Shown in pieces: positions 1 through 5,552 of a DNA stretch of 6,796 bases (its first letter is position 1; every line of letters starts with the position of its first letter). The stretch comes from Acidobacteriota bacterium. GTDB lineage: Bacteria > Acidobacteriota > Terriglobia > UBA7540. The stretch lies in NCBI GenBank assembly GCA_003224635.1, contig QHZK01000350.1, positions 1-6,796 on the forward strand, read 5' to 3'. The notes beneath the pieces were generated by a model. It made no database searches, was not told where the DNA came from, and saw only the letters and a program-made list of their open reading frames with translations. Both the position numbers and the translations under genes were made by a program.

Positions 1-545
1 CCCATGCCCACGGCCATCATTTTGAGCAGACCGCTCTCGATCTTGCCGGAGAAGTCCGTGTGCGGCTTGACCCGGTTGACCACCACGACCCCGTCGGCCT
101 CCGCAGCCGCGCGGTCCATGAACGCCTGGAAGCCTTCGGGGGTTTCGCCCAGCGAGGCAGCGGCCATGTCCGAGCGTATTTCGGCCCCAACGTAGTCCGA
201 GCGCACGCCGTAATCCTCAAGAATCTTGCTCTGGCCCTCAGCAGTCCCGCCCCCGTGAGTCCCCATAGCGGGGAAAACGAATGGCTCGGCGCCTTGCGTC
301 CTAAGCCAGGCGCACACGCAGCGCACAATCTCCGCCAGGCTCGCGATGCCCCGGCTTCCGGCGGAAACAGCAATCCGGCGATTGCGCAGTCGCTCCGACG
401 CGATACGGAGCGTGGAGAGCCTTGCGCCTATTTCCGCTTCCAGTTGCCGGATTCCCGGCAGGCCCGGCACGGTCCTCTCCAGATACCGGAAGCTCGCCAG
501 CGGGACGTGTCCGTTGGCCGCTGATGGATCGAGAAACGGGCTCAC
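1..545 (-). CDS. LarA-like (Lar_N / DUF2088 domain) protein, N-terminal part, cut by window edge
   Basis: Reading inward from 545, a GTG-started frame stays open for 181 codons and runs off the left edge. An in-frame TAG lies 12 nt upstream of the GTG, so the start is well bounded; an AAGGGG Shine-Dalgarno-like run sits about 12 nt upstream. Residues 91-105 (FPAMGTHGGGTAEGQ) and 157-180 (beginning NRVKPHTDFSG, ending LLKMMAVG) are the hallmark blocks of the N-terminal domain shared with the nickel-pincer lactate racemase LarA. His97 in the GTHGG block and His162 in the KPHTDFSG block are the likely active-site histidines by family analogy; I did not align them. LarA itself racemises lactate with a Ni-pincer cofactor, but many homologues of this domain act on other 2-hydroxyacids or are uncharacterised, so the substrate is left open. 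The C-terminal domain is outside the window. No LarB, LarC or LarE gene is visible. The gene is divergent from the hydrolase at 669. Confidence 0.8.
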   Translation of the reverse strand, partial: MSPFLDPSAANGHVPLASFRYLERTVPGLPGIRQLEAEIGARLSTLRIASERLRNRRIAVSAGSRGIASLAEIVRCVCAWLRTQGAEPFVFPAMGTHGGGTAEGQSKILEDYGVRSDYVGAEIRSDMAAASLGETPEGFQAFMDRAAAEADGVVVVNRVKPHTDFSGKIESGLLKMMAVGM

Positions 546-668
546 GAGTTCATTCTACCCCTTCTGCTGTTCTGCGGCTCACGAACGTGCTGTCACGCGA
601 GTGATCGGACTGGCGCGCGCCGGCGCTGTTCCTGTAACCTGTCGTTCTGGCGCCGTCGAGAGGAGGCC
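546..668. other. Divergent intergenic region between the LarA-like and hydrolase genes
   Basis: This 123-bp gap separates two divergently read genes and should hold both promoters. No convincing -35/-10 pair is visible on either strand. On the minus strand a TAGAAT hexamer (550-555) lies only 4 bases upstream of the GTG start; if it were a -10 box the transcript would be essentially leaderless, but no good -35 partner exists. On the plus strand TGTAAC (633-638) is a weak -10 candidate. No repeat units of the kind seen elsewhere in the window occur here. Confidence 0.4.
658..666 (+). promoter_or_regulatory. Strong Shine-Dalgarno sequence for the hydrolase gene
   Basis: GAGAGGAGG is a near-perfect anti-SD complement and marks the translation start of the downstream hydrolase. 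It ends only 2 nt before the TTG at 669 and 8 nt before an in-frame CTG at 675. The spacing therefore fits CTG better, while codon frequency as a start favours TTG. Confidence 0.7.
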
Positions 669-1961
669 TTGTCTCTGCGGAGGACTCTGGTAAGAACAAC
701 TCTGGCGCTCGCGATCCTGGGCGCAGCCATAGGAGCGGCTCTCGCGGTGTTTCTCGTGCGGGGAAGCGGCAAACTGGTGGTCCTTCCAGTCCCCACAGGA
801 TCCTACGCGGTGGGAAGGGTTTCTTACGACTGGGTAGATGAGTCGCGCCAGGAGGTTTTCGCGCCGAAGCAGGGAGAGAAGGGGTCAGGCGCGAAACACA
901 AAAAACGGGAACTGATGGTATGGTTCTGGTACCCGGCGACGCCGGACTCAGGCGCCAAGCCGGGCGCCTATCTTCCAGGCAAATGGGGACGCGCGATCGA
1001 GAGGGACCGAGGCCCTTTTCTATGGCAGCGCCTCGATTGGGTCCAGGTCCATGCCATTCCGGACGCGCCGGTCTCGGCAGCCCAGCCGGGCTATCCGGTC
1101 CTGATCTTCTCGACCGGCTACGGCCGGGTGCCGACCGACTACACGGTGCTGGCGGAAGATCTCGCGAGCCACGGCTACGTCGTGGTCGGAATCGCCAATA
1201 CGTACAGCGCTCCCGTGGTTGCATTCCCGGACGGACGCGTGGTAAGCCGCGTCCGCGAGGCCGCCCTCCCGGAAGGGTCGCGCCTGGCCGAGAAGACCGC
1301 CGCCGACAGGCTGGTAATGGTCTGGGCGGAAGACGTCATCTTCGTCATCGACCAGCTCGATCGCCTGAGCACCGACGCGAGCGGCGGGTTCTTTGGGCGC
1401 CTGGACGTCACGCGTCTCGGCGTCTTCGGGCACTCCTTCGGCGGCGCTGCGGCGGTCGAGGCCTGTAGCCGCGACAGCCGTTGTAAAGCCGCGGTCGATA
1501 TCGGCGGCGCGCTCTTCGGAGACGTGCCGAGGGTCGGATTGAAGCAGCCCTGCATGTTCGTCCTGGGTGAGCGCGCGACGCCTCCTCGAATCGTCTTCTT
1601 GACGCATCGCTTCTCGCGCCGCGAGGCCGAAGAAGAGCTGGCGCGTGAAATCCGGGACATGGATTCCGCCTCGAGGGCGGCGCTTGCGGCCTACAAGGTC
1701 AGCGTTCACGGCGCGCGGCATTTCAACTTCTCGGATTCGGCCGTGCTGTTCAGTCCGATCATGAAAGCCGGCGGTACGCTGGGCTCGATCGAGGGCGCCC
1801 GCGGCCTCAGGATCACGAGCGACTACGTGAGGGCCTTCTTCGACAAATACCTGAATAACGCGGACTCGCCTCTGCTCGACGGCGCGCCGTCCGAATATCC
1901 TGAGGTCAGTTTCGAATCGCGCGCGGGACCGACAGGCGTTTCACCCGAAACAGGTAAGTAA
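669..1961 (+). CDS. Platelet-activating-factor acetylhydrolase class II-like alpha/beta hydrolase, membrane-anchored or secreted
   Basis: The 430-residue protein starts at TTG (an in-frame CTG two codons later is the alternative). Residues 1-5 are basic, followed by a hydrophobic stretch at about 8-30 with a possible signal-peptidase I site after AALA; there is no lipobox cysteine. It is therefore exported or anchored with the catalytic domain outside the cytoplasm. The fold is visible in order: FWYPA (86-90), an oxyanion-hole type segment FSTGYG (147-152), the nucleophile elbow GHSFGG (254-259, Ser256), the acid in VDIGG (Asp277), and the catalytic His in GARHFNFSD (His351). The GHSFGG elbow, an Asp about 20 residues later and the H-x-N-F-S-D block are the signature of PAF-acetylhydrolase/plasma lipase (PF03403). 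Family members release short or oxidised acyl chains from phospholipids; here the substrate is inferred only by family. Residues 62-80 are a charged, Lys-rich insertion. The gene is monocistronic and convergent with the kinase gene. Confidence 0.88.
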   Translation: MSLRRTLVRTTLALAILGAAIGAALAVFLVRGSGKLVVLPVPTGSYAVGRVSYDWVDESRQEVFAPKQGEKGSGAKHKKRELMVWFWYPATPDSGAKPGAYLPGKWGRAIERDRGPFLWQRLDWVQVHAIPDAPVSAAQPGYPVLIFSTGYGRVPTDYTVLAEDLASHGYVVVGIANTYSAPVVAFPDGRVVSRVREAALPEGSRLAEKTAADRLVMVWAEDVIFVIDQLDRLSTDASGGFFGRLDVTRLGVFGHSFGGAAAVEACSRDSRCKAAVDIGGALFGDVPRVGLKQPCMFVLGERATPPRIVFLTHRFSRREAEEELAREIRDMDSASRAALAAYKVSVHGARHFNFSDSAVLFSPIMKAGGTLGSIEGARGLRITSDYVRAFFDKYLNNADSPLLDGAPSEYPEVSFESRAGPTGVSPETGK

Positions 1962-1988
1962 GCTGTGTTGGCTTGCACCCCAATACTT

Positions 1989-2005
1989 GCGGGCGGGACG
2001 CCCGC
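1989..2005. repeat. Perfect GC palindrome (REP-like) between convergent genes
   Basis: A perfect 7-bp inverted repeat, GCGGGCG and CGCCCGC, is separated by the 3-nt loop GGA. It lies 27 bp after the hydrolase stop and 15 bp after the kinase stop, in a 59-bp convergent gap. Read as protein, the segment gives CGRDARAP, a peptide I associate with falsely predicted ORFs over dispersed intergenic palindromes in several GC-rich phyla; that is memory, not a search. It may act as a shared bidirectional transcription stop, but neither strand carries a T-run after the stem, so it is not a canonical intrinsic terminator. Confidence 0.65.
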
Positions 2006-2020
2006 GCTCCCCAAAAGTGC

Positions 2021-3772
2021 CTATACCTTGGCAACTTCATCGGACGGGGCGGTCAAGGGAAGAATAAGCTTGAACACTGTGCCTTCCGGACCGGTCCTCT
2101 CGACGCTCACCTGGCCGCCGTGGTCCTGAACGATTTTCTCGACCGCGGTAAGGCCCAGCCCGGTACCGTTTTCCTTGCCGTAGCTCACAAAAGGCTGGAA
2201 CAGGCTCTCGCGCACGGACGGCGGGATGCCAGGACCGTTGTCGGTGACGCGAATCTCCAGTCCCTGCGGGGTCCGGCGGGCTTGCACCTCGATTTTCCCC
2301 GAATCCGGCGACGCGGCTTCGCAGGCGTTGAGCAGCAAGTTGTGGAAGACGCGTTCGAGCTTGCCCGAATCAAACCAGCCCTCTCCCCCGCCTTCCTGGG
2401 AAAATGTTATGGCAATGCGGCGGAATTCCGGCCGGGCGTGTACGCTCTGGATGGCGCGCTCGAGGACCTCGCCCACGCTGCCATAGACGGGTCGAAGCGC
2501 CTCGCGATCTTTGGAGAACCCCAGAAGTGAGCTGATCTGCTCGGTCATGCGGTTCACGGCCAGGCGAATCTCTTCGTACAGGTCCTTGCGCTGCTGCGCG
2601 TCCGGACTCCCTTCCGACAGAAACTCCGCGTAGGCGAGGATGGCCGTCAGTGGATGGCGGAGGTCATGAGAAATGGTGCTGGCCATGCGCCCGATGGTCG
2701 CCAGTCGCTCGGCGTGAAGCAGCTCTCTCTGGGTTTGCTCGATCGTCCGGCGCATCCTGTCGAAGGCGGCAGTCAGCTCCGAGACTTCGTCGTTCCCTCG
2801 CGCCTCGAGAGGATAAGCGAAGTCACCGCTCTCGAGCGCATGCACGCCCCTCACCAGGTTTGCGAGCGGGCGGGTGAACGTCGTCGAAATCAGGAAGACG
2901 AGCGCGCTGCCGGCCACGACCGCCGCCAAGCCTACGCCCAGAATCCAGCGGTTCAGACTCTCGAGGAACGCGGTCGCCTGATCGTAAGACTTGAGCACGC
3001 TCAGGCTGACGGCCGGAGTGCCGCCCGGAGCGAGCTCGACCGAAGTAGAGAGGAACTTCTCGCCCCCCAGTTGAACGTCCTGAGGTCCCAAGCCCGCCGC
3101 AAGGAACCGCTCCGCCTCGCGCTCCAGGTCCGCCTGCTGGGTGGCGGAAAGCGTGCTGACCACGATCGTCTTTCCGTACCGAAAGGCGGCCTGGCTCGAG
3201 GCGACCCGGCTCAAGTCTTCAGCCACGCGATCGTCGATCTCGTACCCCACCGCCAGAACACCCAGAAGCGTGTGCTCCGCGGGCGAACCGAAATAAATGG
3301 GCTGGAGGAAAACCTCAAAGAGGTGGCCGCTGCCAAACCACCAGTCGCGCGTTTCGCCGTCACCGAGCGAGCGACGCAGGAATCCCTGGGCTTCGCTCCT
3401 GCTGAAACCGGCGGTAGCCGTATCCAGGGCCACCAGCTTTCCAGAGCGGTCCGCCAGGACAAAGAGGTCGCTGCCCACCAGCCGCCAGAAGTCGGTGGAG
3501 GCGTCCTGGATCGTCGCCGCATGCTCGGTGGTCATCACGGCCTTGAGCGACGGCAGGTTGGCCAGCAAAGCTGCCGAGCGATCGAGCATTCTTTCACGCT
3601 GCCGCTGGAGGCTCTGGAACGTCACCACCGAACTGCGCAGCCCTTCGAAGATTTCGTCTCGCACTTGCAGCCGGACGCGGTGCCGCACCACCAGCAACGT
3701 GGCCCAGGTCAGCGAAGCCGAAACGATCACCAGCGACAGCAGGAACTTAGTCCGCAGTTTGCCTTTGAACAT
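2021..3772 (-). CDS. Cache-HAMP sensor histidine kinase
   Basis: This is a membrane sensor kinase, 583 residues from the ATG at 3772. An upstream in-frame TTG (3802) would add ten residues, but that stretch is made of the intergenic heptad repeat, so the ATG is preferred; neither start has a clear Shine-Dalgarno. Domains: TM1 at about 9-29; an extracytoplasmic sensor of about 245 residues with Cache-type segments (SDLFVLADRSGKLVALD, 101-117; QPIYFG, 157-162; GVLAVGYEIDD, 171-181), most like the double-Cache type; TM2 at about 276-296; HAMP at about 298-346; DHp with H-box SHDLRHPL (phospho-acceptor His369); and the catalytic domain with N-box Asn482, G1 box DNGPGIPP (511-518), LFQPF (524-528) and G2 box GTGLGL (536-541). 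All catalytic motifs are intact. The ligand is unknown. It probably phosphorylates the regulator encoded immediately upstream, on the same strand, after a repeat-filled 259-bp gap. The C-terminus abuts a convergent gene. Confidence 0.93.
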   Translation of the reverse strand: MFKGKLRTKFLLSLVIVSASLTWATLLVVRHRVRLQVRDEIFEGLRSSVVTFQSLQRQRERMLDRSAALLANLPSLKAVMTTEHAATIQDASTDFWRLVGSDLFVLADRSGKLVALDTATAGFSRSEAQGFLRRSLGDGETRDWWFGSGHLFEVFLQPIYFGSPAEHTLLGVLAVGYEIDDRVAEDLSRVASSQAAFRYGKTIVVSTLSATQQADLEREAERFLAAGLGPQDVQLGGEKFLSTSVELAPGGTPAVSLSVLKSYDQATAFLESLNRWILGVGLAAVVAGSALVFLISTTFTRPLANLVRGVHALESGDFAYPLEARGNDEVSELTAAFDRMRRTIEQTQRELLHAERLATIGRMASTISHDLRHPLTAILAYAEFLSEGSPDAQQRKDLYEEIRLAVNRMTEQISSLLGFSKDREALRPVYGSVGEVLERAIQSVHARPEFRRIAITFSQEGGGEGWFDSGKLERVFHNLLLNACEAASPDSGKIEVQARRTPQGLEIRVTDNGPGIPPSVRESLFQPFVSYGKENGTGLGLTAVEKIVQDHGGQVSVERTGPEGTVFKLILPLTAPSDEVAKV

Positions 3773-3781
3773 ACAAGTACA

Positions 3782-3830
3782 GTGACGAGTGACGAGGAAC
3801 AAGAAGTCAGAAGCCAGAAGTCAGAAGTCA
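3782..3830. repeat. Heptanucleotide repeat array, left inverted arm
   Basis: Seven consecutive 7-bp units lie in exact register on the plus strand: two GTGACGA, one hybrid GGAACAA, then GAAGTCA, GAAGCCA, GAAGTCA and GAAGTCA, followed by a partial GAA. The array begins 10 bp upstream of the kinase ATG. It matches the reverse complement of 3963-4011 at 40 of 49 positions. Because 7 is not a multiple of 3, every frame reads a 21-bp period, which yields spurious repetitive peptides (SQKSEVR-like). It is most like the heptameric short tandemly repeated repetitive sequences described in cyanobacteria, though the units here are its own. Confidence 0.9.
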
Positions 3831-3941
3831 GAATGGGAAATAAGCAGCAGGTCATTGTGCGTAAATGATGAAGGATGACTGCTCCGCCCCAGGGCTCCTC
3901 TCCCCAAGCGGCGACGGGAAGTAAGCCTGAATTTGACGTTG

Positions 3942-4025
3942 TGCCTTCTGACTCCTGACTCCTAACTTCTGACTTCTGACTTCTGAGTTCTGGCTTGTTG
4001 TCACTTGTCACTTGTCACCGGTCAC
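3942..4025. repeat. Heptanucleotide repeat array, right inverted arm
   Basis: Twelve consecutive 7-bp units are in unbroken register. On the plus strand they run from TGCCTTC through TGACTCC and TGACTTC variants, a transition unit TGGCTTG (3991-3997), then three TTGTCAC units (3998-4018) and CGGTCAC. On the minus strand they are GTGACAA units followed by GAAGTCA-type units, the same order of unit types as the left arm. The array ends 6 bp from the response-regulator stop codon. The two outer GAAGTCA-type units nearest the core carry a shared A-to-G change (GGAGTCA twice), suggesting local duplication of a mutated unit. The 111 bp between the arms (3831-3941) is unique sequence with no credible gene or strong secondary motif. 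Confidence 0.9.
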
Positions 4026-4031
4026 TGCTCT

Positions 4032-4712
4032 TTAAGGTACGAATTTGTAGCCAGCGCCGTGCACCGTCAGGAAGTGGACAGGGTCCGCAGGATCCTTTTC
4101 GAGCTTTTGCCGCAGCTTCAGGATGTGATTGTCAACGGTGCGGGTCGACGGGTAACAGTTGTAACCCCAAACCTCGTTCAGGAGTTCCTCGCGCGAAATG
4201 ACACGCTCTCGGTTTTGCGCGAAATACTTCAGGATCTTGAACTCCTGCGGCGTGAGGGGAACCGGACGCCCTGCGCGCGTCAGCTCCATCTTGGGAAAAT
4301 CGACGGATACTTCGCCGAAACTGTATCGGTCGCCGGCCGCCGCCCTCCGGGAGGCGCGTCTCAGGACAGCCCTCGCGCGCGCCAGGAGCTCTCTCGGACT
4401 GAACGGCTTCGTGACGTAATCATCGGCGCCGAGTTCGAGCAGCAAGACCTTATCCACTTCGTCGTCAGCGGCGCTCAGGATAATCACCGGCAAAGCGGGA
4501 GCTTCCTTCTTGATCTCGCGGCAGACCTCTCGCCCGGGCATGCGGGGCAGCCTCAGGTCCAGGATCACCAGGGCGGGAACAGAGGCGCGAGTCGCCGCCA
4601 GCCCCGCTGCCCCGTCCGACGCTACCTCAACGGAGTATCCCTCCGATTCAAACAAATGCTTCAGGGCCTTATGAATCGCGCGATCGTCCTCGATAACCAG
4701 GATCTTTTCCAT
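4032..4712 (-). CDS. OmpR/PhoB-family response regulator transcription factor
   Basis: The 226-residue length is normal for the family. The receiver domain spans about 3-117: acidic pair Asp9/Asp10, phospho-acceptor Asp52 (VILDLRLPRMPG), switch Ser80 (VIILSAADD), Tyr99 and the invariant Lys102 (DDYVTKPFSPRELLAR). The C-terminal winged-helix DNA-binding domain spans about 129-226, with VPLTPQEFKILKYFAQN (151-167), the recognition-helix region around STRTVDNHILKLRQKL (189-204) and the closing VHGAGYKFVP wing. All phosphorylation residues are present, so it should be phosphorylated by the kinase encoded downstream on the same strand. The ATG at 4712 is chosen because the receiver begins at MEKILVIEDD; the Shine-Dalgarno is weak (GCGAGG ending 2 nt before the ATG). 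A -10-like TATACT lies 28 bp upstream. DNA target and stimulus are not visible. Confidence 0.95.
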   Translation of the reverse strand: MEKILVIEDDRAIHKALKHLFESEGYSVEVASDGAAGLAATRASVPALVILDLRLPRMPGREVCREIKKEAPALPVIILSAADDEVDKVLLLELGADDYVTKPFSPRELLARARAVLRRASRRAAAGDRYSFGEVSVDFPKMELTRAGRPVPLTPQEFKILKYFAQNRERVISREELLNEVWGYNCYPSTRTVDNHILKLRQKLEKDPADPVHFLTVHGAGYKFVP

Positions 4713-4740
4713 AGCCTCGCCCGGTTTGAGCAGCGCATGA

Positions 4741-4746
4741 AGTATA
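4741..4746 (-). promoter_or_regulatory. Putative -10 element for the response-regulator/kinase operon
   Basis: On the minus strand TATACT differs from the TATAAT consensus at one base and stands out in an AT-rich patch. It would place a transcription start near 4734 and give a leader of roughly 20 nt before the ATG at 4712. The -35 position, about 4764-4769, falls inside the heptad array and reads CCGAAC, a poor TTGACA match. Confidence 0.45.
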
Positions 4747-4761
4747 AACCAAAACGCTCGG

Positions 4762-4803
4762 GAGTTCGGGGTTCGGAGTTGTATCAGTTTTCAGTTAGTT
4801 GTT
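4762..4803. repeat. Heptanucleotide repeat array, third locus, different units
   Basis: Six 7-bp units are in register on the plus strand: GAGTTCG, GGGTTCG, GAGTTGT, then ATCAGTT, TTCAGTT and AGTTGTT. As in the arrays at 3782 and 3942, one unit family (GRGTTCG) gives way to another (NTCAGTT) through an intermediate unit while the 7-bp register is kept. It lies in the divergent gap between the response-regulator and sigma-factor genes, covering the -35 region of the probable regulator promoter. It has no inverted partner nearby. Confidence 0.75.
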
Positions 4804-4895
4804 AACACTCGCGCCTTGCCCGACGTCTATCCAGCCGAGAGCCAAGCCCTGCCAGGACCTCCGTGTCGGCTTGACTGCCTGGGGAGGGGCGCGCT

Positions 4896-4901
4896 GGAAG
4901 G
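4896..4901 (+). promoter_or_regulatory. Shine-Dalgarno that decides the sigma-factor start
   Basis: GGAAGG lies 7 nt upstream of an in-frame GTG at 4909 and is the best-spaced ribosome site for the sigma gene. A stronger purine run, GGGGAGGGG (4881-4889), precedes an in-frame CTG at 4894 and is a secondary possibility. GTG at 4957 has GGGGA ten nt upstream. Confidence 0.5.
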
Positions 4902-4908
4902 CTCGGCT

Positions 4909-5508
4909 GTGGAAGGAAGCGTTGACATAGGCCCGAGAATCGGGGAACGTCAGCCCGTGACGCCGGTCGTGACCGAGATCTCCGAGGACGCACAGCTCGT
5001 GATCGCGGCGCGCAACGGTGACCGCGCTGCGTTCGGCCAGATCTATCGCCGCTACCGGCGCATGGTGCACGGTATCCTGCTGGCTCGCGTGCCGCCGGAC
5101 GAAGTGGATGACCTGGTGCAGGACGTCTTCCTGCTCGCGCTCCGGCGGCTCGGCGCGCTGCGCACCGCGGCGGCCTTTGGCGGATGGCTCGCGTCGATTG
5201 CGCGCAACCGCGCGAGCGATTACCACCGTCAATCAGAGGACAACGCGGAGCTGACCGACGACGTAGCCGAGAAGTCTGCGAGCGCGCCCGACCGAGAGGC
5301 AGTAACGGTCCTGGCGGTGATTCGGAGCCTGCCTGAGGCCTATCGCGAGACGCTGATCCTGCGCCTGGTTGAGGGTATGACGGGCCCTGAAATCGCCGCG
5401 CGCACCGGTCTCACGGCGGGCTCCGTGCGCGTTAATCTGTACCGCGGAATGCAGCAGCTACGGGAAAAGCTGGGGATGACACCAGTCAGGGGCATTGACC
5501 GGCTGTAG
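4909..5508 (+). CDS. ECF-type RNA polymerase sigma-70 factor
   Basis: The 199-residue product from GTG 4909 has the compact two-domain layout of group 4 (ECF) sigma factors. Region 2 spans about 30-107: LVIAARNGDRAAFGQIYRRY, then the core-binding DDLVQDVFLLALRRL (67-81) and the -10-recognition helix GGWLASIARNRASDYHR (91-107). A charged linker (108-135) follows. Region 4 spans about 136-189, with SLPEAYRETLILRLVEGMTGPE and a helix-turn-helix ending GSVRVNLYRGMQQLREKL, which would read the -35 element. There is no region 1.1 or 3, and no extra C-terminal domain. The frame is open upstream to a TTG at 4816, but those residues look unlike the family; GTG 4957 would also give a normal ECF N-terminus. 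The FecR gene begins 44 bp downstream on the same strand, arguing for co-transcription and for FecR control of this sigma factor. Its regulon is not visible. Confidence 0.92.
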   Translation: MEGSVDIGPRIGERQPVTPVVTEISEDAQLVIAARNGDRAAFGQIYRRYRRMVHGILLARVPPDEVDDLVQDVFLLALRRLGALRTAAAFGGWLASIARNRASDYHRQSEDNAELTDDVAEKSASAPDREAVTVLAVIRSLPEAYRETLILRLVEGMTGPEIAARTGLTAGSVRVNLYRGMQQLREKLGMTPVRGIDRL

Positions 5509-5552
5509 CGGCGAGGCTGCCGGAGGGAAGGTTCGACGAAGGGGAACAATCC

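Noticed and set aside
17..373. Minus-strand ATG open frame of 118 codons near the left edge
   Set aside because: It is out of phase with the LarA-like reading frame on the same strand, which has clear family motifs; the product is a low-complexity Arg/Ser/Thr-rich shadow.
1020..1721. Minus-strand open frame of about 233 codons inside the hydrolase gene
   Set aside because: The plus-strand frame carries the full catalytic triad; the antisense product is Arg/Asp-rich with no motif.
2654..3868. Plus-strand open frame of about 400 codons antisense to the histidine kinase
   Set aside because: It lies wholly over a kinase gene with every catalytic motif intact, is rich in Arg, Gln and His as expected for an antisense frame of GC-rich DNA, and its end runs into the heptad repeat.
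3727..4011. Minus-strand open frame of 94 codons across the regulator-kinase gap, with SQKSEVRSQ-type peptide
   Set aside because: The repetitive peptide is the translation of the heptad arrays; the frame overlaps the kinase start and has no independent support.
3782..4025. CRISPR array
   Set aside because: Units are 7 bp, contiguous and without spacers; there are no 20-plus bp repeats alternating with unique spacers.
3782..4025. Insertion sequence or MITE with target-site duplication
   Set aside because: The arms are imperfect and made of tandem units rather than a unique terminal repeat, and no clear flanking direct duplication was seen; left as a hypothesis only.
4005..4805. Plus-strand open frame of about 266 codons antisense to the response regulator
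   Set aside because: It covers a fully conserved regulator on the other strand, begins within the heptad array and shows no recognisable domain.
4944..4968. GGAAC-N17-GTC, resembling an ECF autoregulatory promoter
   Set aside because: It lies inside the sigma coding region for the preferred start, and eight fixed bases with flexible spacing are expected by chance at a similar order in a window this size.
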